In this document: in pieces, positions 1 through 6,146 of the stretch | Layout: each line of letters opens with the position of its first letter | Position numbering within the stretch: the first letter of the stretch is position 1 | Source of the DNA: Salinisphaera sp. UBA6602 | GTDB taxonomy: Bacteria; Pseudomonadota; Gammaproteobacteria; Nevskiales; Salinisphaeraceae | DNA length: 8,906 nt | Assembly: GCA_002433465.1 (NCBI GenBank) | Contig: DJIE01000154.1 | Span: 675 to 9,580 of the forward strand | Direction: 5' to 3' | Notes under the pieces: model-generated | Databases searched by the model: none | Seen by the model: the letters and a program-made list of their open reading frames with translations, nothing else | What the model was told of the DNA's origin: nothing | Made by a program: the position numbers and the translations under genes

Positions 1-1
1 G

Positions 2-364
2 TGGACCGGCGTGATGTACAACGAGAAGCTCGGCCAGTTCCATTTCTGGTGGAGTGCGGTCTGGATCAACGTACTGTTCTTCCCGCAGCACTTCCTGGGT
101 CTGGCCGGCATGCCGCGTCGTATCCCGGATTACGCGGTGCAGTTCACCGATTTCAACATGATCTCGTCGCTGGGCGCACTGCTGTTCTTCCTCGGGCAGT
201 TCGTGTTCATCTACAACATGATCATGTGTATGCGCGGTTCGGGTAAGAAAGCCACGGGTCGCGTCTGGGAAGGCGCCCGCGGGCTCGAGTGGACGGTGCC
301 CTCGCCGGCGCCGTACCACACCTTCGAGCAGCCGCCGAAGATCGACCCGCGCGAGCTGGCGTAA
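2..364 (+). CDS. ctaD: Cytochrome c oxidase subunit I, C-terminal part (partial at 5' end)
   Basis: This is the last 120 residues of the catalytic subunit of an aa3-type cytochrome c oxidase, the inner-membrane enzyme that reduces O2 to water and pumps protons. The frame is already open at the window edge, so the start lies outside. Visible landmarks are YNEKLGQFHFW, then FFPQHFLGLAGMPRRIPDY. The arginine pair in MPRR (codons at 116-121) matches the pair that contacts the heme propionates in this family. A last membrane helix (FNMISSLGALLFFLGQFVF) follows, then the typical cytoplasmic tail LEWTVPSPAPYHTFEQPPKI. The heme and CuB histidines lie upstream and are not seen. The stop is TAA at 362-364. 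ctaE follows downstream, but the cox11/ctaG gene that usually separates the two is absent. Identification is secure from the motifs and the operon. Confidence 0.97.
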   Translation, partial: WTGVMYNEKLGQFHFWWSAVWINVLFFPQHFLGLAGMPRRIPDYAVQFTDFNMISSLGALLFFLGQFVFIYNMIMCMRGSGKKATGRVWEGARGLEWTVPSPAPYHTFEQPPKIDPRELA

Positions 365-382
365 GCGGGCGGGCTGCTCCTT

Positions 383-481
383 ATGTCGCCCAAACGCAAG
401 AACGCGCTGCTCGCGATCGCCCTGGCGGGCATCGCGGTCGGCGTGTACGTCGCCTTCTTCTTCGAGATGGCGGCACGCTAG
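383..481 (+). CDS. Small single-pass membrane protein in the oxidase operon (32 aa, putative)
   Basis: ATG at 383 opens 32 codons ending in TAG at 479-481, 18 bases after the ctaD stop. The product has a basic N-terminus (MSPKRKN), one hydrophobic stretch of about 20 residues (LLAIALAGIAVGVYVAFFF) and a short tail (EMAAR), so it should be a single-pass inner-membrane peptide with its N-terminus inside. I see no good Shine-Dalgarno; translation could be coupled to ctaD. Its size, basic-then-helix layout and place after ctaD resemble the very short proteins annotated as cytochrome oxidase small assembly proteins in other Proteobacteria, but I cannot show homology. It could also be the leftover N-terminal helix of a lost Cox11, whose start is likewise basic followed by one helix, or a chance ORF. 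Function is unknown; a role in oxidase assembly is inferred from position only. Confidence 0.55.
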   Translation: MSPKRKNALLAIALAGIAVGVYVAFFFEMAAR

Positions 482-502
482 CCGAAAGTAGTCAGGGGAG
501 AG

Positions 503-522
503 GGGCGCGCTGCGGCGTGCCC
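503..522 (+). other. Intergenic hairpin between the ctaD region and ctaE
   Basis: GGGCGCGC (503-510) pairs with GCGTGCCC (515-522) around the loop TGCG, giving 8 pairs including one G-T wobble. No run of T follows, so it is not a standard intrinsic terminator. Because ctaD and ctaE are co-directional and normally co-transcribed, the hairpin may stabilise or process the mRNA or cause partial termination. That role is inferred. Confidence 0.5.
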
Positions 523-585
523 TGCAACGGCCGAGCCCTTCAACCGGGCGTAAGGCAGCAAGAATAGAAGCAAGGATCGATCGTT

Positions 586-1464
586 ATGGCCACGCATACC
601 AGCGAACACCACAAGTATTACGTACCGGAACCGTCGCCGTGGCCGTTCATGCTCACGGTTGCGCTGTTCCTCATGCTGGGCGGGGCCGGCTTCTGGCTGA
701 ACGGCCATACCGGGGTGGCGCCATACCTGGCCGCCATTGGCTTGGCGATGGTGCTGGTCATGGTGTTCATCTGGTTTCGGGACGTCGTGCATGAAAACCG
801 CACGGGCGCCTACGGGGTCCAGGAAGATCGTACCTACCGCTACGCGATGATGTGGTTCATCTTCTCCGAGGTGATGTTCTTCGCGGCATTCTTCGGGGCC
901 CTGTTCTATACCCGCATGATCGCGCTGCCGTGGCTGAACGGCGAGGGCGAGAAGTTCTTCACCAACGTCTATCTGTGGCCCCAGTTCGAGGGCGCATGGC
1001 CGACCAACGGTCCGGGCAATATTGGCGGCGAGTTCGAAACCGTCAACGCCTGGCACCTGCCGCTGATCAATACGCTGCTGCTGCTGACGTCCTCGGTGAC
1101 CATCACCTGGGCACACTGGGGCCTGAAAGAGGACAACCGCTGGAAGCTTTGCCTGGGCCTGGCTGCCACGGCCGCGCTAGGCGCCTTCTTTCTGTACTGG
1201 CAGGCGGTCGAGTATATCGAGGCGTACGAGCATCTCGGTCTGACCCTGGGTTCGGGCATCTACGGCTCGACCTTCTTCCTGCTGACCGGTTTTCACGGCA
1301 TGCACGTGACGCTGGGCACGATCATGCTCATCGTTATTCTGCTGCGCTGTCTGAAGGGCCACTTCAGTTCCCATGACCACTTCGGCTTCGAGGCCGTCGC
1401 CTGGTATTGGCATTTTGTCGACGTGGTCTGGCTCGGCCTGTTTATCTTCGTCTATATCCTTTGA
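586..1464 (+). CDS. ctaE: Cytochrome c oxidase subunit III
   Basis: This encodes the 292-residue third core subunit of the aa3 oxidase, a seven-helix inner-membrane protein that supports subunit I stability and proton uptake. Family signatures are clear: FIFSEVMFFAAFFGALFY (91-108) with the conserved Glu95, GSTFFLLTGFHGMHVTLG (227-244), and the closing helix FEAVAWYWHFVDVVWL (268-283), which ends at FVYIL as is usual. The N-terminus (HKYYVPEPSPWP) is also typical. Length is within the normal range for bacterial subunit III. The start is fixed by AAGGA at 572-576, nine bases before ATG. It follows the tiny ORF and hairpin after ctaD, without an intervening cox11. The perfect hairpin at 1506-1538 then ends the transcript. 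The sequence is intact, with no missing motif. Confidence 0.98.
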   Translation: MATHTSEHHKYYVPEPSPWPFMLTVALFLMLGGAGFWLNGHTGVAPYLAAIGLAMVLVMVFIWFRDVVHENRTGAYGVQEDRTYRYAMMWFIFSEVMFFAAFFGALFYTRMIALPWLNGEGEKFFTNVYLWPQFEGAWPTNGPGNIGGEFETVNAWHLPLINTLLLLTSSVTITWAHWGLKEDNRWKLCLGLAATAALGAFFLYWQAVEYIEAYEHLGLTLGSGIYGSTFFLLTGFHGMHVTLGTIMLIVILLRCLKGHFSSHDHFGFEAVAWYWHFVDVVWLGLFIFVYIL

Positions 1465-1505
1465 ACGGATAGGACGAAGCCCGCCGAAGCAATCGCAGCC
1501 TGATC

Positions 1506-1538
1506 CGGGCGGCCCGACGCGGGCCGCCCGTTGTCGTT
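1506..1538 (+). terminator. GC-rich hairpin terminator after ctaE
   Basis: An 11-bp perfect stem, CGGGCGGCCCG (1506-1516) with CGGGCCGCCCG (1520-1530), closes a three-base loop (ACG). TTGTCGTT follows, only moderately T-rich. It lies 41 bases after the ctaE stop and 23 bases beyond the 3' end of the opposing DUF2909 gene, so it can separate the two convergent transcripts. It probably ends the structural-subunit operon. Confidence 0.8.
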
Positions 1539-1553
1539 GCGATGCAAGGCCGG

Positions 1554-1760
1554 CTACTGGCCGAGATTGTGCGGCTGTACGATACCGGTTAAATAACCGA
1601 TCACCAGCAGGCCGATCAGCGCCAGCGACAGGCCGATGCGCCACGTCAGGGCCTTGACCGTGCGTCTGGTATCGCCGCTGTCGCGTACGAGAAACACCAG
1701 TCCCGACCCCAGGGCCGCGATGATGGCGAACAGGAACACGACGATGAATATCTTGACCAT
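1554..1760 (-). CDS. DUF2909 twin transmembrane protein
   Basis: This is a 68-residue inner-membrane protein with two hydrophobic helices (about 4-25 and 42-60) joined by a short charged loop, FLVRDSGDTRRTVKALTWR (23-41). That loop and the ending IGYLTGIVQPH are typical of the DUF2909 (twin transmembrane) family, which regularly sits beside subunit III and SURF1 in gammaproteobacterial cta clusters, commonly on the opposite strand. Its biochemical role is not established; help in oxidase assembly is inferred from the constant neighbourhood. The gene converges on ctaE and diverges from SURF1. Its ATG (1758-1760) directly abuts the SURF1 ATG, so its promoter and any ribosome site must lie inside SURF1 coding sequence. 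I see no convincing Shine-Dalgarno upstream, and the transcript may be leaderless or weakly translated. Confidence 0.88.
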   Translation of the reverse strand: MVKIFIVVFLFAIIAALGSGLVFLVRDSGDTRRTVKALTWRIGLSLALIGLLVIGYLTGIVQPHNLGQ

Positions 1761-2501
1761 ATGCGCTTAGGGCGCTATCGGTTCGCGCCCCCTTTGTGGG
1801 GTTGGGTGATCGTACTGTTAGGCATGGCCGCTTTGTCCAGCCTCGGCATTTGGCAGATACAGCGCGGCGAGAGCAAGCAGGCGATGCTAGCGCAGCGCCA
1901 GGCTGCCGGCAAAAGCCCGGCACGGGACTTTCTTGAGGTCGAGCGTGGCGAGGACGGCGCGACGCCGGCCTATGGGCTTCGTTACACGCTGACCGGGCGT
2001 TTGGATGCACGCCGGCAGGTGCTGTTCGATAATCAGGTGCGCAACGAGCGAATCGGCTATCACGTGTGGACACCGCTGGTACTGGCCAACGGTCGACGGG
2101 TGATGGTCGACCGCGGCTGGGTGCCGCTCGGCCCCGGCGGGCGCGCCGAGCCCCCGGATCCGGCGGCGCCTGCCGGTGAAGTCACGATGAAGGGTGTCTG
2201 GCGCGATCTGCCGCGGCCCGGCATGCGCTTGGGCGGAGACGCGGCATGTCGGCTCGAGGGTTGGCCGCGGGTGCTCAACTATCCCGACATCGAACAGCTG
2301 CGCTGCCAGTACGAAGGCGATGTTGCCAACGGGCTGTTGCTGCTCGACGAGGCGGATCCGCGCGGATTTGCCCGCAACTGGCAGAACCAGTTCGAGCAGA
2401 TGCCGCCCGTGCGTCATTTTGGCTATGCGCTGCAGTGGTTCGCCATGGCGTGCGCGGTAGCGGTGATTTTCGTGGTTCTGAATTTAAGGCGTATCCGATG
2501 A
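1761..2501 (+). CDS. SURF1 family cytochrome oxidase biogenesis protein
   Basis: SURF1 (Shy1) is a membrane protein that promotes heme a insertion into oxidase subunit I. The 246-residue product has the classic two-helix layout. Helix 1 is near residues 12-31 and ends in GIWQIQR (29-35). A periplasmic domain follows with FDNQVRNERIGYHVWTPL (89-106) and VDRGWVP (116-122). Helix 2 starts in RHFGYALQWFAMA (218-230). His219 there matches the conserved histidine implicated in heme a binding. The start at 1761 fits the family N-terminus (basic, then PPLWGW), and no upstream in-frame ATG competes, but no Shine-Dalgarno is visible; the preceding bases are antisense DUF2909 coding sequence. The last codons overlap the next ORF in an ATGA arrangement (2498-2501), so translation is probably coupled. 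It begins the assembly operon that continues to ctaB. Confidence 0.95.
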   Translation: MRLGRYRFAPPLWGWVIVLLGMAALSSLGIWQIQRGESKQAMLAQRQAAGKSPARDFLEVERGEDGATPAYGLRYTLTGRLDARRQVLFDNQVRNERIGYHVWTPLVLANGRRVMVDRGWVPLGPGGRAEPPDPAAPAGEVTMKGVWRDLPRPGMRLGGDAACRLEGWPRVLNYPDIEQLRCQYEGDVANGLLLLDEADPRGFARNWQNQFEQMPPVRHFGYALQWFAMACAVAVIFVVLNLRRIR

Positions 2502-3070
2502 CGACAAAGACACGCGCGCGTCTCAAGCTGCTTGGCGTGATGATGGTTTTCGTGGGCCCGCTGGCGTTGGCCTATGTGCTCTACTACGGCCTGTCATACG
2601 GCGCGGCGGGCACCAACGGCGGTACGTTGATCGACCCGGCCAAGCGCGTGCCCAACATCACGCTTACGGATGCGGCCGGCGAAACCGTGCCCAGCGGTGC
2701 CCTGTTCGAGCAGAAATGGACGATCCTGCAGGTCGCCCCCGGCGGCTGCGACGATGCATGCGTCGAGTCGTTGAAGGAAACGCGCCAGATCCGCGCGCTG
2801 CTGCACCGCCGCGCCACGCGGGTGCAGCGGATACTGCTTACCGATTCACAGACCCTGCCGGCCATGCCGGAACAGCCCGACCTGAGTCTCTATCGCGGGC
2901 CGTTGGATGACTTTCGCGCGATGTTCGAAAGCCAGGATGCAGCCACGCCGGGCACGGTCTACCTCGTCGATCCGCTGGGCAACTGGATGCTTTACTATCC
3001 GCCCGGCGGCGATGGCTCGGCGCTGTTCAAGGACGTCAAGCACCTGCTCAAGCTCTCCCATATCGGTTAG
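2498..3070 (+). CDS. Membrane-anchored thioredoxin-like CxxxC protein, Sco-related, oxidase assembly (putative)
   Basis: This 190-residue protein has a basic start (MTTKTRARLK), one membrane helix at about 11-33 and a periplasmic domain. In that domain PGGCDDACVESL carries a C84-x3-C88 pair, and TPGTVYLVDPLGNWMLYY (150-167) matches the YLVDPxG strand of Sco/SenC proteins. It occupies the slot between SURF1 and ctaA that holds a conserved hypothetical protein in Pseudomonas-type clusters. The Sco copper-binding histidine would be expected five residues before Tyr155, but Thr150 is there, and no proline follows the second cysteine. It may therefore be a thiol-disulfide reductant for the oxidase copper site rather than a copper carrier; this is inference. 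A longer ORF in this frame opens near 2246, but the ATG at 2498, overlapping the SURF1 stop and giving a proper signal anchor, is the credible start. ctaA follows 14 bases later. Confidence 0.85.
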   Translation: MTTKTRARLKLLGVMMVFVGPLALAYVLYYGLSYGAAGTNGGTLIDPAKRVPNITLTDAAGETVPSGALFEQKWTILQVAPGGCDDACVESLKETRQIRALLHRRATRVQRILLTDSQTLPAMPEQPDLSLYRGPLDDFRAMFESQDAATPGTVYLVDPLGNWMLYYPPGGDGSALFKDVKHLLKLSHIG

Positions 3071-3084
3071 ACCGGGACACTGTC

Positions 3085-4089
3085 ATGACGCGTTTTCGTC
3101 TCATTCTGATTACGATCTGCCTGACCTTCGTCGTGGTGACGCTTGGCGCTTTCGTGCGGCTGTCCGACGCCGGGCTCGGTTGTCCGGACTGGCCGGGCTG
3201 CTACGGGCATCTCGACGTGCCGACCGCCGAGGCCGACGTGGCCCGGGCCAATGAACGCTTTGCTCATCGCCCCGTGGAGGCGCCCAAGGCCTGGAAGGAG
3301 ATGATTCACCGCTATGCGGCCGGCACCCTCGGTCTGCTGATTCTGGCGATGGCGCTGCTCACCCTCAAACGCACCAGCAACCCACACCAGCAACGCAGAC
3401 TGCCCTGGGTGATTCTCGCACTTGTGGTATTTCAGGCGCTGCTGGGCATGTGGACTGTGACTCTGTTGCTCAAGCCGTTGATTGTGACCGCTCACTTGCT
3501 TGGCGGGATGGCGACGTTCGCTTTGCTGGGCTGGTGCCTGTTTCGCGAGGGCGCCTTGTTCGAAGGCTATGGCCTGGCCATGCGCCGCGGCCTGCGTGTC
3601 GCGGCCGGCGCCGCGCTGGCTTTGCTGATAGGCCAGATATTTCTCGGCGCCTGGACCTCGACCAACTATGCGGCCATGGCCTGTCCGGACTTCCCGACCT
3701 GCCAGACCTACTGGTGGCCGCCGACCGACTGGTCTACCGCCTTCACCCTCTGGCACGGCCTCGGGATCAACTACGAATACGGCATCCTCGACAGCGTGCC
3801 GCGTGCAACCATTCACTGGGCGCATCGGCTGGGCGCAGTCGCCATCACCGTGGTCATGCTGGGCCTCGCCGGCCTGCTCTGGCAGCAGGGCAGGGTCGAC
3901 CGGCGCTGGCGCGGTATGGCCGCGATCCTGATCGCGGCACTGGCGCTGCAGGTGTCGATCGGTATCTCAGTGGTGGTGTTCCACCTGCCGCTGCCGGTGG
4001 CCGTGGCCCACAACGGAGGCGCTGCCCTGTTATTATTGACGCTAGTTGCCATCAACCACGCAGTCTGGAAAGCGCGCGCTCATGTCTAG
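3085..4089 (+). CDS. ctaA: Heme A synthase (COX15/CtaA)
   Basis: CtaA oxidises the C8 methyl group of heme O to a formyl group, giving heme A for the aa3 oxidase. The 334-residue protein shows the internally duplicated eight-helix pattern of the family. The four expected heme-ligand histidines are visible: His75 (MIHRYAAG), His137 (TAHLLGG), His247 (WAHRLGA) and His309 (VAHNGGA). Two periplasmic cysteine pairs are present, Cys33/Cys39 in GLGCPDWPGCYG and Cys200/Cys206 in MACPDFPTCQ, as in the proteobacterial type. GAFVRLSDAG (21-30) is the usual N-terminal signature. The ATG at 3085 starts a basic residue followed by helix 1; the Shine-Dalgarno is weak. The 3' end overlaps ctaB by 8 bases. 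No residue expected for function is missing. Confidence 0.97.
   Translation: MTRFRLILITICLTFVVVTLGAFVRLSDAGLGCPDWPGCYGHLDVPTAEADVARANERFAHRPVEAPKAWKEMIHRYAAGTLGLLILAMALLTLKRTSNPHQQRRLPWVILALVVFQALLGMWTVTLLLKPLIVTAHLLGGMATFALLGWCLFREGALFEGYGLAMRRGLRVAAGAALALLIGQIFLGAWTSTNYAAMACPDFPTCQTYWWPPTDWSTAFTLWHGLGINYEYGILDSVPRATIHWAHRLGAVAITVVMLGLAGLLWQQGRVDRRWRGMAAILIAALALQVSIGISVVVFHLPLPVAVAHNGGAALLLLTLVAINHAVWKARAHV
4067..4072 (+). promoter_or_regulatory. Ribosome binding site deciding the ctaB start
   Basis: GGAAAG lies nine bases before the ATG at 4082, inside the end of ctaA. It favours 4082 over an in-frame TTG at 4046, which lacks such a site and would add 12 non-conserved residues. Confidence 0.65.
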
Positions 4090-5002
4090 CTCCTCCGGCT
4101 CAACAACGCTCGATCGTTCGACGCTCTCCCAGCGGCTGTCGGACTACTACGAGCTGTGCAAGCCGCGCGTGGTGTTGCTGATCGTGTTTACGGCGATGGT
4201 AGGCATGTTCCTGGCCACGCCCGGCATGGTGCCGATCGACGCGCTGCTGTTCGGTACGCTCGGCATCGGACTGATGGCCGCCTCGGCGGCTGCGGTCAAT
4301 CAGATGCTCGATCGCAAAGCCGACCAGCGCATGGCGCGAACGCGCAAGCGACCCCTGGTTACCGGCCATCTGGACATGGCCCAGTCGGCGCGCTTCGCCG
4401 CTGCGATCGGCCTTCTGGGCATGGCGATTCTGCTCTGGTTGGTCAACCCCTTAACGGCTTGGCTTACGCTGGTCACGCTGGTGGGCTACGCGGGCGTCTA
4501 TACGGTCTATCTCAAGCGCGCCACGCCCCAGAACATCGTGATCGGCGGGGCTGCGGGTGCGGCGCCGCCGCTGCTGGGCTGGGCCGCGGTGACCGGCTCG
4601 GTAGACGCGCATGCCCTCATCCTGTTTCTGATCATCTTCATCTGGACGCCGCCGCACTTCTGGGCGCTGGCGATCGAGCGCCACCGCGAATATGCCGAAG
4701 TGGATATTCCGATGCTGCCCGTCACCCATGGCCTCGAGTACACCCGCACGCAGGTGCTGCTCTACACCGTGCTGCTGTTCATCGTGTCGCTGCTGCCCTT
4801 CGTGACCGGCATGAGCGGTCCGCTGTATCTGCTGTGCGCGATCGGGCTATCGGGATGGTTTCTGGTCTATGCGGTTCGGCTCAAGTACGCGCCGAAGCCG
4901 GGGCTGGCGATGCGTACCTTCGCCTACTCCATTCTCTATCTCATGGCGCTGTTCAGCGCGCTGCTCGTCGACCACTACGTGCCGGTAATCTTCGGCGTCT
5001 GA
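4082..5002 (+). CDS. ctaB: Protoheme IX farnesyltransferase (heme O synthase)
   Basis: CtaB, a UbiA-superfamily prenyltransferase in the inner membrane, joins farnesyl diphosphate to protoheme to make heme O, the substrate of CtaA. The 306-residue protein begins with the family-typical DYYELCKPRVV (21-31). The first Mg-diphosphate motif is NQMLDRKADQRMARTRKRPL (73-92), with Asn73, Asp77 and Asp81. Also present are YLKRATPQNIVIGGAAGA (143-160), PPLLGW (162-167), WTPPHFWALAI (188-198) and the second aspartate region EYAEVDIPMLPV (203-214). About eight to nine hydrophobic helices are apparent. The ATG at 4082 was chosen because of the ribosome site at 4067-4072 and the 8-base overlap with ctaA. 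Its TGA directly abuts the stop of the opposing YqcC gene. A Sco/SenC gene commonly follows here in related clusters but is absent. Confidence 0.97.
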   Translation: MSSSSGSTTLDRSTLSQRLSDYYELCKPRVVLLIVFTAMVGMFLATPGMVPIDALLFGTLGIGLMAASAAAVNQMLDRKADQRMARTRKRPLVTGHLDMAQSARFAAAIGLLGMAILLWLVNPLTAWLTLVTLVGYAGVYTVYLKRATPQNIVIGGAAGAAPPLLGWAAVTGSVDAHALILFLIIFIWTPPHFWALAIERHREYAEVDIPMLPVTHGLEYTRTQVLLYTVLLFIVSLLPFVTGMSGPLYLLCAIGLSGWFLVYAVRLKYAPKPGLAMRTFAYSILYLMALFSALLVDHYVPVIFGV

Positions 5003-5347
5003 TCAGGCCCGTTTCGGCCCGCCGATGGCGCGGTCGAATTCGCGCAGCCGATCCACCACCGCCTGCTTGCCCGGTTGTTCGGCTAGCGCTTCTTCTGCCA
5101 ATGGCGCGATTGCGCTCGCCCCGGGCAGCGGGCCGTTGTGTTCGATGATTTCGCGCATGCGCGGAATGAATACGAACTGCAGCCATTCGCTGAACGCGAG
5201 CGTATCGGCACAAAACGGCGTACGGCTGGCCATTGCGGCCGGCGAGGGCGCGCTCGCATGCCAGAGATCGGCGGCGCGCATGCTCTGTTCGATCGCGAGC
5301 ATCAGGTCGGCCAACTGGTGTAATTGCTGCATATCGTTTTCTGGCAT
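5003..5347 (-). CDS. yqcC: YqcC family protein (DUF446)
   Basis: This encodes a small soluble protein of 114 residues in the YqcC/DUF446 family. The family is found mainly in gammaproteobacteria; its biochemical role is unknown as far as I know. Shared features are an N-terminal amphipathic helix (LHQLADLMLAIEQSMRAADLW), TPFCADTLAFSEWLQFVFIP (43-62) followed by RM, and NGPLPGASAIAP (71-82). The C-terminal helix is variable. No signal peptide or membrane helix is seen, so it should be cytoplasmic. The ATG at 5345-5347 is used here; a second ATG at 5330-5332 (five residues shorter, weak AGAAAA ahead of it) is equally possible, and a TTG at 5357-5359 is less likely. It follows the lipoprotein gene by 30 bases on the same strand, so the two may be co-transcribed. 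It ends exactly against the ctaB stop. Confidence 0.85.
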   Translation of the reverse strand: MPENDMQQLHQLADLMLAIEQSMRAADLWHASAPSPAAMASRTPFCADTLAFSEWLQFVFIPRMREIIEHNGPLPGASAIAPLAEEALAEQPGKQAVVDRLREFDRAIGGPKRA

Positions 5348-5377
5348 AAGGGCAGGCAAGATCGGGCAAGACCCGGC

Positions 5378-5983
5378 TCAGAAAGGCCACCACCAGTGGC
5401 CGGGATTTTCCAGATCGGCGCGACAGCCGCGCAGCTGACCGGCATAGCGGTCGGCGCGGGCGTTGACCCGGCCGGCGGTACGCTCGAGCCACGGTTTGCG
5501 GCGATAGCTGCCGCGTTTAAAACCGGTCTGGCCTTCGTGATACGCCAGATACTGGCTATACGCATCCCATTTGGAAATGCCGAGCATGGCGTTGCTCTTG
5601 GCCACGTACCAGCCTACGAAGTCGGTCGCATCGCCGAAATCGTCGCGACTGGCCCAGCCGTTGCCGGTGTCGGTCTTGTACCAGTCCCAGGTGCTGTCGA
5701 GCGCCTGGGTGTAGCCGTAGGCCGAGGTGATATGCGTCCAGGGAATGAACCACAGCAGCCGCCGGCGCGGCGGGCGTGCATCGCCGACAAAGGCCGATTC
5801 CTGATAGATGATCGCCATCTGGACATGAATCGGCGCGCCCCAGCGATCGAAGGCGGAGTCCGCCGCATCGAACCAGCCGTTCTTCTCGTAGAAGATATCG
5901 CAGACGTTGCCGGGCGAGCGCGGCGGCGCGGTGACACAGCCGCTGAGTACGACGGCCACGCAGATCAGGACAAGACGGTGCAT
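5378..5983 (-). CDS. SLT-domain lytic-transglycosylase-like lipoprotein
   Basis: This 201-residue protein starts with a lipoprotein signal, MHRLVLICVAVVLSGC, with lipobox LSGC and acylation at Cys16. Val at the next position suggests outer-membrane sorting. The mature part resembles small SLT-type lysozyme-fold domains (the SLT_4 group): WGAPIHVQMAIIYQESAF (48-65) contains Glu62, placed as the catalytic acid. SAYGYTQALDSTWDWY (87-102), DDFGDATDFVGWY (114-126) and AYHEG (147-151) follow in the usual order. It probably cleaves peptidoglycan from the periplasmic face, but enzymatic activity is inferred. Opposite-strand ORFs in this interval lack any such signature. No clear Shine-Dalgarno precedes the ATG at 5981-5983. 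The YqcC gene follows 30 bases downstream. The promoter should lie in the 5984-6362 intergenic region. Confidence 0.87.
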   Translation of the reverse strand: MHRLVLICVAVVLSGCVTAPPRSPGNVCDIFYEKNGWFDAADSAFDRWGAPIHVQMAIIYQESAFVGDARPPRRRLLWFIPWTHITSAYGYTQALDSTWDWYKTDTGNGWASRDDFGDATDFVGWYVAKSNAMLGISKWDAYSQYLAYHEGQTGFKRGSYRRKPWLERTAGRVNARADRYAGQLRGCRADLENPGHWWWPF

Positions 5984-6103
5984 GCGCGAAGCGTAGCAGA
6001 GCCGTGGGGCACAGGTCGCCCGTGGCGCAGCGCGGCACAGCCCGGGAACGCGCCCGTGCGCCGGCAGCCGTCGCGTTGAGCACGCGCTGCGGTGATCTCC
6101 GGT

Positions 6104-6128
6104 CGGCCGGTCCTGTATCTACCGGCCG
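6104..6128. other. Perfect inverted repeat, hairpin 1 upstream of cysJ
   Basis: CGGCCGGT (6104-6111) and ACCGGCCG (6121-6128) form an 8-bp perfect stem around a nine-base loop. It has no T-run on either side. It lies upstream of the plus-strand -10 box, so it would be transcribed only in the leader of the minus-strand lipoprotein gene, or act as a DNA dyad. Confidence 0.55.
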
Positions 6129-6146
6129 TGCGCTCGCGTGTCAGCC

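Noticed and set aside
1700..1760. Promoter for the SURF1 operon within antisense DUF2909
   Set aside because: Only weak -10-like words (such as TATCTT) without a matching -35 were found, although a promoter must exist nearby or upstream.
1744..1770. Eight-codon ORF running into the SURF1 start
   Set aside because: Too short, no ribosome site, and it is antisense to conserved DUF2909 codons; chance is the simpler explanation.
1177..2073. 298-codon minus-strand ORF spanning ctaE, the terminator, DUF2909 and SURF1
   Set aside because: It crosses three recognised genes and a terminator hairpin and has low-complexity, Arg/Ala-rich composition typical of shadow frames.
2246..2497. Upstream extension of the CxxxC protein frame
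   Set aside because: It lies wholly inside SURF1, reads as Arg/Ala-rich shadow sequence, and would bury the membrane anchor; the ATGA overlap start at 2498 is better.
4156..5148. 330-codon plus-strand ORF overlapping ctaB in another frame
   Set aside because: ctaB is certain in its own frame; this product is Ala/Arg/Gly-rich with no family signature.
5324..6079. 251-codon plus-strand ORF opposite the SLT lipoprotein
   Set aside because: The minus-strand product has a signal peptide, lipobox and SLT motifs; the plus-strand frame has none.
6116..6144. Possible minus-strand promoter for the lipoprotein gene (CTGACA with TAGATA 17 bases away)
   Set aside because: The -35 is good but the -10 matches only half of the consensus and overlaps hairpin 1; not strong enough to list as a feature.
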